Part shown: in pieces, positions 1-6,474 of the stretch
Position numbering within the stretch: the first letter of the stretch is position 1
Layout of the letters: each line of letters opens with the position of its first letter
DNA from: Betaproteobacteria bacterium
Lineage (GTDB): Bacteria; Pseudomonadota; Gammaproteobacteria; Burkholderiales; Casimicrobiaceae
Length of the DNA: 6,663 nt
Assembly: GCA_003153335.1 (NCBI GenBank)
Contig: PLYG01000325.1
Span: 1-6,663 of the forward strand
Reading direction: 5' to 3'
Made by a program: the position numbers and the translations under genes
Notes under the pieces: generated by a model
What the model was told of the DNA's origin: nothing
The model's database searches: none
Seen by the model: the letters and a program-made list of their open reading frames with translations, nothing else

Positions 1-560
1 GCGACCTTGGGCCGGGCCGCCGAGACGGCGCGAATGAACGTCGACTTTCCCGCATTGGGCAGACCCAGCAAGCCCACGTCCGCCAGCACTTTCAATTCGA
101 GCTTGAGGTGCCGGGCAACGCCCTCTTCGCCATTGGTTGCCTGCCGCGGCGCGCGGTTGACGCTGGACTTGAAATGAATGTTGCCCAGGCCGCCCTGTCC
201 GCCTTGGGCGAGCAGCGCCTTCTGCTCGTGGCGCGCCAGATCGGCGATCAATACGCCGGTGTCCGCGTCGGTGATCACGGTGCCGACCGGCATCCGCAGC
301 ACGATGTCATCAGCGCCGTGTCCGTACTGGTCAGCACCACGTCCGTTCTCGCCTCGTTTGGCGCGATGAATTCGCGCAAAGCGATAGTCGATCAGCGTAT
401 TGATGTTGCGGTTGGCGATCGCATAAATGCTGCCGCCGCGTCCGCCGTCGCCGCCATTCGGCCCGCCGCGCGGCACGTATTTTTCGCGCCGGAAGCTGGC
501 GGATCCGTTGCCGCCGTTGCCGGCAATCACTTCGATAATGGCTTCGTCGATGAACTTCAT
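1..560 (-). CDS. obgE: GTPase Obg/CgtA, N-terminal part (runs off left edge)
   Basis: This is the first 186 codons of the essential Obg-family GTPase, which associates with the 50S subunit and acts in ribosome assembly and stress control. Residues 1-158 form the glycine-rich Obg fold: the protein opens MKFIDEAIIEVIAGNGGNG, continues with PRGGPNGGDGGRGG, and has AQGGQGGLGN further on. The GTP-binding P-loop GLPNAGKST follows at residues 166-174, with the phosphate-binding lysine at K172 and S173 beside it. The remaining G motifs lie beyond base 1, so completeness cannot be judged. The start is the ATG at 558-560, the canonical Obg start. It sits 3 bases after the stop of the upstream glycosyltransferase, and its weak ribosome-binding segment (GGATAAAG) overlaps that stop, so translational coupling is likely. 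Identification is very secure from sequence; the role is known family biology. Confidence 0.97.
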   Translation of the reverse strand, partial: MKFIDEAIIEVIAGNGGNGSASFRREKYVPRGGPNGGDGGRGGSIYAIANRNINTLIDYRFARIHRAKRGENGRGADQYGHGADDIVLRMPVGTVITDADTGVLIADLARHEQKALLAQGGQGGLGNIHFKSSVNRAPRQATNGEEGVARHLKLELKVLADVGLLGLPNAGKSTFIRAVSAARPKV

Positions 561-575
561 TCTTTATCCGTTCGA
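561..575 (-). promoter_or_regulatory. obgE ribosome-binding segment overlapping the glycosyltransferase stop
   Basis: Reading the minus strand, the glycosyltransferase ends AAC GGA TAA and the obgE ATG follows after AGA. The only purine-rich stretch that could pair with 16S rRNA, GGATAAAGA, contains the stop codon of the preceding gene. Termination and reinitiation are therefore probably coupled. The site is weak as a Shine-Dalgarno sequence. Confidence 0.5.
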
Positions 576-2213
576 GCGTTGGTACAGGCGGAAGCGCTCG
601 CTGTTGTCGCCGGGCCGGTTGCCTTCCCAGATGACCCGCCAGTTTCCATCCGGACCCTCGGGGGAGTCGTCGCTGCGGCTGCCTTGGTCGAGATAGAGCG
701 AGCAACTCGCATCGGGTTTGGTTTCGACGCGCTCGGTCTTGACGCCGATAAAATAGTCGAGCAGCGCACGCTGCGGCTCCCCCAATCCGCGGCTGGCAAC
801 GCAATCGTAACGCGTGGGGAGAGCCTTCTGTAAATCCATGATCATCGCGCGATAGCTGCGGCCGCTGTCCTCGACGGAAAGCAGGATGGTCGAGTACAGA
901 CCCCAGACCAGCGCTATCCCGACCGCCCAGTTCAGCACGGACCGGCGCGGCGATTGCCGCGCGGGCCGGATGATGGCGAACCATACCAGCGAAAAAAATA
1001 CAGCGAGCGAAAACGGCAGCCATTCGAATGGCAGAGCCGTCGCGGCCGGCCGGAAGCGTGTCAGGTACTCGTACAGCGCGGGTGGCCAGTGCGTATAGAA
1101 CGCCGCCCACGCCAGCCAGGCGACAATCGCGCCCAGGCCGAAGGTGAGGATGCCGAACCAGTCCAGCGCCGACGATGCGCCGCGCGGCAGCACATCGATG
1201 CTGGCGCTGGCCAGCACGCACAGCGGCAGCAGCATCGGCAGCGCGTAGACCATCCGGGCGTCGGCGGCGAAGCTCAGCACCGCCAGCACGATGCCGAAAA
1301 AGAGCAGCGGGAGCTGAATCCCCGGCCGGTTGAATCCACCCATGTACCCGCGGAAGCCGGTCCAGATGGTCCAGACGGCCAAGGGAAACGCCGGCCAGGC
1401 GATCCACGCGATGTTCTTTAGGTAAAACACATGGTCGCTCTCGGGACCGAGCCGGACCGTGCCGAAAAACCGCCCGATATTCTGTGTCACCAGCCATTCA
1501 TCGAAGAGTTGCGGCGCGCGTTCATAGAGGAGCAGCGGCCAGACGCCGATCCAGGGCACTGCGGCAAGAAGCGCGACCACCAGCGTCCGCAAATAGGACC
1601 ACTCGCGCCAGTGCGGAAAAATCGGCAGCAGAAGGGCGGTCAGCGCGAGCAGGCCAGGCCCCAGCAGCCCCTTGGCCATAAACGCAATGCCGGCGCCGGT
1701 ACCCAGCCAGAAACCGGCCCAGTAGGGACGGCGGGGCGCCAGCGCCAATCCGTACAAGCCCATCGCCAGTCCGCACAGCAGCGCATTGTCGACCAGCAGG
1801 CGGTGCGCATTTTCCGCCATGCCGATGGCGCCGACCAACAGCAATGCCGGCAGCCACGCGAAGCCCCTGCCATTCAATTCCCGCCCGGTCCGCCCCAGGA
1901 ACAGCAGGGTCAGCACGACATACAGCAGCGTGGCCAGACGCGCGCCGTCGTGCAGCGGCAGCCAGTCGCGGGTGAGCTGGGCGAAAAATGCCGCGGTGGC
2001 CACGAACAGCGGCGGTTTTTCCATGAATGGTTCGCCGGCAAGCGTCGGCACGACCCATTGTCCGGATTGCGCAATGTCGTAGGCGAGCCCGAACGTATAG
2101 GCTTCGTCTGGCTTCCACGGATCATGGCCGAACAGTCCGAGGGAAGCCCAGACGACGCAGAACGCAGCCAGGCTGAGATGCTTGACAAGGCGCAGGGGGA
2201 GCGAGCCGTTCAT
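564..2213 (-). CDS. ArnT/PMT-like polytopic glycosyltransferase (GT39 family, GT-C fold)
   Basis: A 549-residue inner-membrane protein with many hydrophobic helices up to about residue 455, then a soluble C-terminal tail of roughly 90 residues. After a first membrane helix (about 12-28), the first periplasmic loop carries HDPWKPDEAYTFGL (residues 30-43; D36/E37 are the acidic pair expected at the active site of GT-C enzymes). MEKPPLF follows (residues 64-70), resembling the EKPPL segment of ArnT. Such enzymes move a sugar from an undecaprenyl- or dolichyl-phosphate carrier to lipid A, protein or another acceptor; neither donor nor acceptor can be read here. No ArnT operon partners are visible, so I do not call it arnT. 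C471 and C504 in the tail could form a disulfide. The start ATG at 2211-2213 lacks a clear Shine-Dalgarno, but a TGA lies in frame just upstream (2235-2237 region) and no better start exists. The stop abuts obgE. Confidence 0.88.
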   Translation of the reverse strand: MNGSLPLRLVKHLSLAAFCVVWASLGLFGHDPWKPDEAYTFGLAYDIAQSGQWVVPTLAGEPFMEKPPLFVATAAFFAQLTRDWLPLHDGARLATLLYVVLTLLFLGRTGRELNGRGFAWLPALLLVGAIGMAENAHRLLVDNALLCGLAMGLYGLALAPRRPYWAGFWLGTGAGIAFMAKGLLGPGLLALTALLLPIFPHWREWSYLRTLVVALLAAVPWIGVWPLLLYERAPQLFDEWLVTQNIGRFFGTVRLGPESDHVFYLKNIAWIAWPAFPLAVWTIWTGFRGYMGGFNRPGIQLPLLFFGIVLAVLSFAADARMVYALPMLLPLCVLASASIDVLPRGASSALDWFGILTFGLGAIVAWLAWAAFYTHWPPALYEYLTRFRPAATALPFEWLPFSLAVFFSLVWFAIIRPARQSPRRSVLNWAVGIALVWGLYSTILLSVEDSGRSYRAMIMDLQKALPTRYDCVASRGLGEPQRALLDYFIGVKTERVETKPDASCSLYLDQGSRSDDSPEGPDGNWRVIWEGNRPGDNSERFRLYQRSNG

Positions 2214-2266
2214 GGTCTGGTTTTGTTCAATGCCGGGTCACGGTTGCGCGGAATGTCGCTGGTTCA
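2214..2266 (-). other. Leader region of the glycosyltransferase gene, no clear promoter
   Basis: This 53-base stretch lies between the rpmE terminator and the glycosyltransferase start. On the minus strand a TTGAAC occurs near its upstream end, but no convincing -10 box follows at 16-18 bases. A second TTGAAC close to the ATG is too near to be a useful promoter element. No AGGAG-like sequence precedes the ATG. I cannot place a promoter for the glycosyltransferase-obgE pair here. Confidence 0.4.
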
Positions 2267-2292
2267 ATAAAAAAGGCAGCCGAGGCTGCCTT
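2267..2292 (-). terminator. Intrinsic terminator after rpmE
   Basis: On the minus strand AAGGCAGC, the loop CTCG and GCTGCCTT form a perfect 8-bp GC-rich stem with a 4-base loop (stem arms at 2273-2280 and 2285-2292). The run of Ts continues to 2269, followed by ATT. It starts 56 bases after the rpmE stop and lies 53 bases before the glycosyltransferase ATG. It should end most rpmE transcripts, so the downstream glycosyltransferase-obgE pair would need its own promoter or read-through. Confidence 0.88.
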
Positions 2293-2348
2293 CGGTATTG
2301 CATGCATGCGCATCGCCAACGGTGCGTGGGCATGGCCCGATGTCATTC

Positions 2349-2567
2349 CTACGTGCGGACCGCACCTATGCCGGTGTATTTCTGGCGGAATTTTTCCACG
2401 CGTCCGGCGGTGTCCATGATCTTCTGTTTACCGGTATAAAACGGATGGCAGTTCGAACAGACTTCAACATGCAGCGGCTTGTTGACCGTCGAGCCGGTCT
2501 TGAATGCATTGCCGCAGCTGCAGTTGACCTGGATTTCAAAGTACTTGGGGTGAATGCCTGTCTTCAT
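2349..2567 (-). CDS. rpmE: 50S ribosomal protein bL31 (zinc-binding type)
   Basis: A 72-residue protein beginning MKTGIHPKYFEIQVNCSCGN, with the full set of bL31 hallmarks: IHPKY near the start, and CSC (C16, C18) plus CSNC (C37, C40), giving the four cysteines of the zinc-binding C+ form. HPFYTGKQK follows at 41-49 and a GRVEKF segment at 55-60. Length is normal for the family. bL31 sits at the bridge between the ribosomal subunits and can serve as a zinc store. The cysteines mark this as the primary copy, not the cysteine-free paralogue that Zur often controls. The start ATG is preceded by AGGGA about 8 bases upstream. The gene has its own promoter and terminator and appears monocistronic. 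Confidence 0.98.
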   Translation of the reverse strand: MKTGIHPKYFEIQVNCSCGNAFKTGSTVNKPLHVEVCSNCHPFYTGKQKIMDTAGRVEKFRQKYTGIGAVRT

Positions 2568-2570
2568 GAT

Positions 2571-2592
2571 AGTTCCCTGATGGTTCCCTGAT
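2571..2592 (-). repeat. Tandem 11-bp duplication containing the rpmE Shine-Dalgarno
   Basis: On the minus strand ATCAGGGAACC is followed directly by ATCAGGGAACT, two 11-base units with 10 of 11 identical. Each carries the ribosome-binding core AGGGA. The proximal copy is correctly placed for the rpmE ATG; the distal copy lies 11 bases further upstream and is too far for normal initiation. It may be a simple slippage duplication, or it may provide a standby ribosome site. Confidence 0.75.
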
Positions 2593-2610
2593 CGTAAGGG
2601 TATCGTCGCC

Positions 2611-2629
2611 AGGTTGTGCGGCGCAACCT
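2611..2629. repeat. Inverted repeat over the predicted rpmE transcription start
   Basis: The arms AGGTTG (2611-2616) and CAACCT (2624-2629) are perfect 6-base complements separated by 7 bases. The predicted rpmE +1 near 2626 falls inside it, so the element is placed like an operator. It could also form a small hairpin at the extreme 5' end of the mRNA. No function can be read from sequence alone. Confidence 0.5.
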
Positions 2630-2632
2630 TAG

Positions 2633-2661
2633 ATTATACACCGAATTGCCCGCCCACTCAA
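2633..2661 (-). promoter_or_regulatory. Sigma70-type promoter of rpmE
   Basis: On the minus strand a perfect -10 box TATAAT (2633-2638) lies 17 bases downstream of TTGAGT (2656-2661), a four-of-six match to the -35 consensus. Transcription would begin near 2626, giving a leader of about 60 bases before the rpmE ATG. Spacing and match make this the best promoter in the window. Confidence 0.8.
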
Positions 2662-2748
2662 TGCGCTGGATGCGGGCGGCTACTCAGTGATGTGGGTGCG
2701 AGGTGCCTGAATTCAATGGCCGGCTTGCCAACGGTCGGATTTGTTGTC

Positions 2749-2777
2749 TTGTATGCCTCCTCCCGGAACCCTATGAT
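2749..2777 (+). promoter_or_regulatory. Candidate putA promoter
   Basis: TTGTAT (2749-2754) and TATGAT (2772-2777) are separated by 17 bases. The -10 box matches the consensus at five of six positions, the -35 box at only three, as would suit an activated promoter. Transcription would start near 2784, leaving a short leader of about 26 bases before the putA ATG. The match is plausible but not proof. Confidence 0.5.
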
Positions 2778-2809
2778 AGATACCGAGTTGTCAGCGCTCT
2801 TGCCGTCCC

Positions 2810-5800
2810 ATGCAAACAACACGTCCACTCATGCCCCCCTTTCAACTGATCGACTCGCCCGGGATTGCCACGCCGCTGCGCGGGCATATCGCCGCGGCAT
2901 ACCGGGCGGCGGAGCCCGGGGTGATGGCCCGGCTGATCGCCGAGGCACGCCTGTCGGAGAGCGAGGCGGCGGTGGTCCGCACGCGGGCCGGCGTGCTTGC
3001 CCGGGGTGTGCGCGAATCACGCGCCAGCGCCGGGGGCGTCAATGCGCTGATGCTGGAGTTTTCGCTCGACAGCGCCGAAGGCGTAGCGTTGATGTGCCTG
3101 GCCGAAGCGCTGCTGCGGATTCCGGACACGCCAACCCGCGATCGCCTCATACGCGACAAGATCGGCCAGGGTGACTGGCATGCACACGTTGGCCGCAGCC
3201 CGTCGCTGTTCGTCAATGCGGCGGCGTGGGGACTGCTGGTCACGGGGAAGCTGGTCGGCACCCGCACCGAAAGCGCCCTCGAACAGGCGGTCGGTTCGAT
3301 GCTGCGCAAGGGCGGCGAACCGCTGGTGCGCAAAGGCGTCGATCTGGCGATGCGCCTGCTCGGCCGCCAGTTTGTCACCGGGCGGACCATCGCCGAGGCG
3401 CTGGCCAATGCGCGCGAGCGCGAAGGGCGCGGCTATCGGTTTTCATTCGACATGCTGGGAGAAGGTGCCACGACCGCTGCGGACGCGCTCACGTATCTGG
3501 CTGCCTACGAAGAGGCCATTCATGCGATCGGGGAGCATGCGCAGCGCAGGGGGGCGATAGACGGGCCGGGAATTTCCGTCAAGCTCTCCGCGTTGCATCC
3601 CCGTTACTGTCGGGCGCAGCAGTCCCGGGTGCACGCCGAACTGGGGCCGCGCCTCGTTGCGCTGGCGCGACTGGCCCGGCGATATGACATTGGCCTCACC
3701 ATCGATGCCGAGGAAGCGGATCGGCTGGAGCTGTCGCTGGATTTGATGGAGGTCCTGGGGCGCGATTCCGGCTTGGAGGGCTGGAACGGCATCGGCTTTG
3801 TGGTTCAGGCGTATCAAAAGCGGGCGCGGCCCGTGATCGATTGGCTGATCGCGCTGGGACGCGACACGCATCATCGCTTCATGGTGCGGTTGGTGAAAGG
3901 CGCCTACTGGGACACCGAGATCAAGCGGGCGCAGGTCGACGGCCTGTCGGACTACCCGGTGTTCACGCGCAAGGCGCACACCGACGTGTCCTACCTGGCC
4001 TGCGCGCGGGCGATGCTGGCCGCGCCCGGGGCCATTTATCCGCAGTTCGCGACCCATAACGCGCACACCGCCGCGGCGATCCGCACGCTCGCCGGGACCG
4101 CGCAATTCGAGTTCCAATGCCTGCACGGCATGGGCGAAACGCTTTATGACCAGATCATCGGCGCCCCGGACTGGGAACGCGCCTGCCGCATCTACGCGCC
4201 GGTGGGATCGCATGAAACGCTACTGGCCTACCTGGTGCGGCGGTTGCTGGAGAACGGCGCGAACTCCTCGTTCGTGAACCGTATTGTCGATCCCGCCGTC
4301 AGCATAGCTGCGCTGATCGCCGATCCGGTGGACGCTGCGGCCGCCGACGGCGGGTCGGCCAATCCGCAACTGCCGTCACCGGGCGCGCTGTATCCGGACC
4401 GCGCCAATTCGCAGGGTCTCGACTTTTCGTCGGAGACCGAGCTGATCGCGTTACAGGAGGCGCTCGCCGCGGCGCCACGCGCCTTCACCTCGGCGCCAAT
4501 GCTGGCGACAGCGATCTATCCGACGGCCGAAGCCACCGCATTGCGCAACCCCGCCGACCGCGACGATGTGGTCGGTACCGTGATGAATGCGACCATCGAC
4601 GACGTCGCGGCGGCTGTTGCTCTTGCTGTGAGCGAAGGATCGTCGTGGTCGTGCCGCCCGGCTGCCGACCGCGCGCTCTGCCTCGAGCGCGCGGCGGATC
4701 TGCTGGAGGGCAATCGCACGACCCTGATTGCGCTGGCCGTGCGCGAAGCCGGCAAGTCCATGCCGAATGCGATGGGCGAAGTGCGCGAGGCTGCCGACTT
4801 CTGCCGCTACTACGCCGCGCAGGCACGGCGCGAACTGGGCGATGTTGGCGCAACGCCGATCGGGCCCGTCGTCTGCATCACGCCGTGGAATTTTCCGTTG
4901 GCAATATTTGTGGGCGAGATCAGCGCCGCGCTCGCGGCAGGGAATCCGGTGCTCGCCAAGCCGGCCGAGCAGACGCCGTTGATGGCCGCGGCCGTCGTCC
5001 GGCTGTTCCGTCAGGCCGGCATACCAGACGCGGCGCTGCAATTGTTGCCCGGTGCGGGCGAAATAATCGGGCAGGCGCTCGTCGCCGATCCCCGCGTCAA
5101 GGGTGTGTTGTTCACCGGGTCGACCGCCGTCGCGCAACGGATCAACCGGCAATTGGCCCAGCGTGACGATGGCGACGATGAGACCGTGTTGATTGCGGAG
5201 ACAGGTGGACAGAATGGGATGATTGTCGACAGTTCGGCGCTCACCGAGCAGGTCGTCGCCGACGCCATCGTCTCGGCGTTCGATAGCGCCGGCCAGCGCT
5301 GCTCGGCGCTCAGGGTGCTGTGCGTCCAGGACGACATCGCCGATCGCGTCTTCGCCATGCTCGAAGGCGCGATGCGCGAACTGCGTATCGGCGATCCACG
5401 CCGGCTTTCGACCGACGTCGGACCCGTGATCGATGGCGATGCGCAGGCGGCGCTGCTGGCGCACATCGAGCGGATGCAGGCCGCGGGAATGCGCGTGGTG
5501 CAGGCAACGCTGCCGGCCGACTGCGCGTCCGGGACCTTCGTGCCGCCGACCGTGATCGAAATCGACGGCATCGCGCGGCTCAACCGCGAAGTTTTCGGCC
5601 CGGTACTGCATGTGCTGCGCTTTGGCCGGGACCAACTGTCGGCGCTGATCGACGCCATCAACGCGACCGGCTACGGGTTGACCCATGGCATCCAGTCGCG
5701 GATCGATGAAACGGTCGACGACATCGTCGTGCATATTCGTGCCGGAAATATCTACGTCAACCGCAACATCATCGGGGCGGTCGTCGGGGTCCAGCCGTTC

Positions 5801-6469
5801 GGCGGGGCGGGGCTGTCGGGGACTGGACCCAAGGCGGGTGGGCCGTTGTACCTGCGCCGACTGGTGCGGCAGCCCGCGGGCGCGTCCACCTCATGGCCCT
5901 GCGGCGCCCTTGCGGAACCGCTACGCCGGCAGCTTGCGGACTTGATTGCCGGCTCGGCATCGATCGACAACGCTGAACGGTCGCGATTGATGGAGGTGCT
6001 CAGCGCGCTGCCTCACCAGGCCGACACAGGCCGGACGCTGGACTTGCCTGGACCGACCGGCGAATCGAATCGATGGAGCCTCTATCCGCGCGGCAGGATA
6101 GGCTGCATCGCGGGTTGCGACGGCGATTTGGCCGAGCAGATCATCGTGGCGGTCAGTACCGGCAATCGTGCGATTGTTTCCGGCTCGCCGTTGGGCAAAC
6201 GCGCCGGGGCCATACTCGGCGCGACCCGCTGCGAGGTGAGCGATGACGTGCTGGCATCGTCGCCGGACGCGATTGTCGTCGCGGGCGACAAAGATTTTGT
6301 ACAGTGCTGCCGCGAGCGCGCGGCGGCGAGCATGGGCAGGATCGTGCCGGTAATCGCGCGCAACGCGGCGGGCGGCTATGATAGGGGTCGGCTGCTGGTC
6401 GAGAGGGTCGTCACGATCAACACGACCGCTGCGGGCGGCAACGCAGAGTTGCTGGCGATAGCGGGTTAA
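2810..6469 (+). CDS. putA: Bifunctional proline dehydrogenase / L-glutamate gamma-semialdehyde dehydrogenase (type B PutA)
   Basis: A 1219-residue enzyme that oxidises proline to glutamate in two channelled steps: FAD-dependent proline to pyrroline-5-carboxylate, then NAD-dependent oxidation to glutamate. Residues 1-170 hold the helical arm region (EGVALMCLAEALLRIPD, 90-106). The PRODH barrel spans about 175-495 with ISVKLSALHPRY (K258), IDAEEADRLELSLDL (D299), RLVKGAYWD (360-368), THNAH (415-419), Y462 and RRLLENGANSSFVNRI (477-492). K258, D299, Y462, R477 and R478 align with the proline-site residues of E. coli PutA. The dehydrogenase domain (about 560-1010) has PWNFP (692-696), K717, FTGST (768-772), E797, catalytic C831 in SAGQRCSAL, EVFGP (927-931) and PFGGAGLSG. 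The C-terminal domain is complete: LPGPTGE (1079-1085) and NTTAAGGN (1204-1211). The N-terminal ribbon-helix-helix repressor domain of E. coli-type PutA is absent. An in-frame TAG lies 33 bases before the ATG, so the start is M1 or M8 (2831); neither has a clear ribosome-binding site. Confidence 0.97.
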   Translation: MQTTRPLMPPFQLIDSPGIATPLRGHIAAAYRAAEPGVMARLIAEARLSESEAAVVRTRAGVLARGVRESRASAGGVNALMLEFSLDSAEGVALMCLAEALLRIPDTPTRDRLIRDKIGQGDWHAHVGRSPSLFVNAAAWGLLVTGKLVGTRTESALEQAVGSMLRKGGEPLVRKGVDLAMRLLGRQFVTGRTIAEALANAREREGRGYRFSFDMLGEGATTAADALTYLAAYEEAIHAIGEHAQRRGAIDGPGISVKLSALHPRYCRAQQSRVHAELGPRLVALARLARRYDIGLTIDAEEADRLELSLDLMEVLGRDSGLEGWNGIGFVVQAYQKRARPVIDWLIALGRDTHHRFMVRLVKGAYWDTEIKRAQVDGLSDYPVFTRKAHTDVSYLACARAMLAAPGAIYPQFATHNAHTAAAIRTLAGTAQFEFQCLHGMGETLYDQIIGAPDWERACRIYAPVGSHETLLAYLVRRLLENGANSSFVNRIVDPAVSIAALIADPVDAAAADGGSANPQLPSPGALYPDRANSQGLDFSSETELIALQEALAAAPRAFTSAPMLATAIYPTAEATALRNPADRDDVVGTVMNATIDDVAAAVALAVSEGSSWSCRPAADRALCLERAADLLEGNRTTLIALAVREAGKSMPNAMGEVREAADFCRYYAAQARRELGDVGATPIGPVVCITPWNFPLAIFVGEISAALAAGNPVLAKPAEQTPLMAAAVVRLFRQAGIPDAALQLLPGAGEIIGQALVADPRVKGVLFTGSTAVAQRINRQLAQRDDGDDETVLIAETGGQNGMIVDSSALTEQVVADAIVSAFDSAGQRCSALRVLCVQDDIADRVFAMLEGAMRELRIGDPRRLSTDVGPVIDGDAQAALLAHIERMQAAGMRVVQATLPADCASGTFVPPTVIEIDGIARLNREVFGPVLHVLRFGRDQLSALIDAINATGYGLTHGIQSRIDETVDDIVVHIRAGNIYVNRNIIGAVVGVQPFGGAGLSGTGPKAGGPLYLRRLVRQPAGASTSWPCGALAEPLRRQLADLIAGSASIDNAERSRLMEVLSALPHQADTGRTLDLPGPTGESNRWSLYPRGRIGCIAGCDGDLAEQIIVAVSTGNRAIVSGSPLGKRAGAILGATRCEVSDDVLASSPDAIVVAGDKDFVQCCRERAAASMGRIVPVIARNAAGGYDRGRLLVERVVTINTTAAGGNAELLAIAG

Positions 6470-6474
6470 GGACC

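Noticed and set aside
108..833. Plus-strand frame of 241 codons opposite obgE and the end of the glycosyltransferase
   Set aside because: It crosses two confidently identified minus-strand genes and shows no family resemblance or ribosome-binding site.
331..1497. Minus-strand frame of 388 codons spanning the glycosyltransferase-obgE junction
   Set aside because: It is out of frame with both recognised proteins and its residues are arginine-rich without motifs. It does not indicate a fusion or frameshift.
564..2213. Calling the glycosyltransferase arnT (polymyxin-resistance L-Ara4N transferase)
   Set aside because: The first-loop motifs fit the wider GT39 family, but no arnBCADEF partners are present and the acceptor cannot be inferred.
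1431..2270. Open plus-strand frame of 279 codons opposite the glycosyltransferase
   Set aside because: Its product is low in hydrophobic residues and full of R, Q, G and P, as expected from the antisense of a GC-rich membrane-protein gene. No family motif is seen, while the minus strand has a clear protein.
2648..2677. Inverted repeat GCCCGC...GCGGGC around the rpmE -35 box
   Set aside because: Arms of 6 bases with an 18-base gap are expected by chance in DNA this GC-rich, and no loop or T-run supports a function.
4451..5734. Open minus-strand frame of 427 codons opposite putA
   Set aside because: It lies entirely inside the well-conserved PutA dehydrogenase domain, and its product is arginine- and histidine-rich with no recognisable motif. 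It is a third-position GC artefact.
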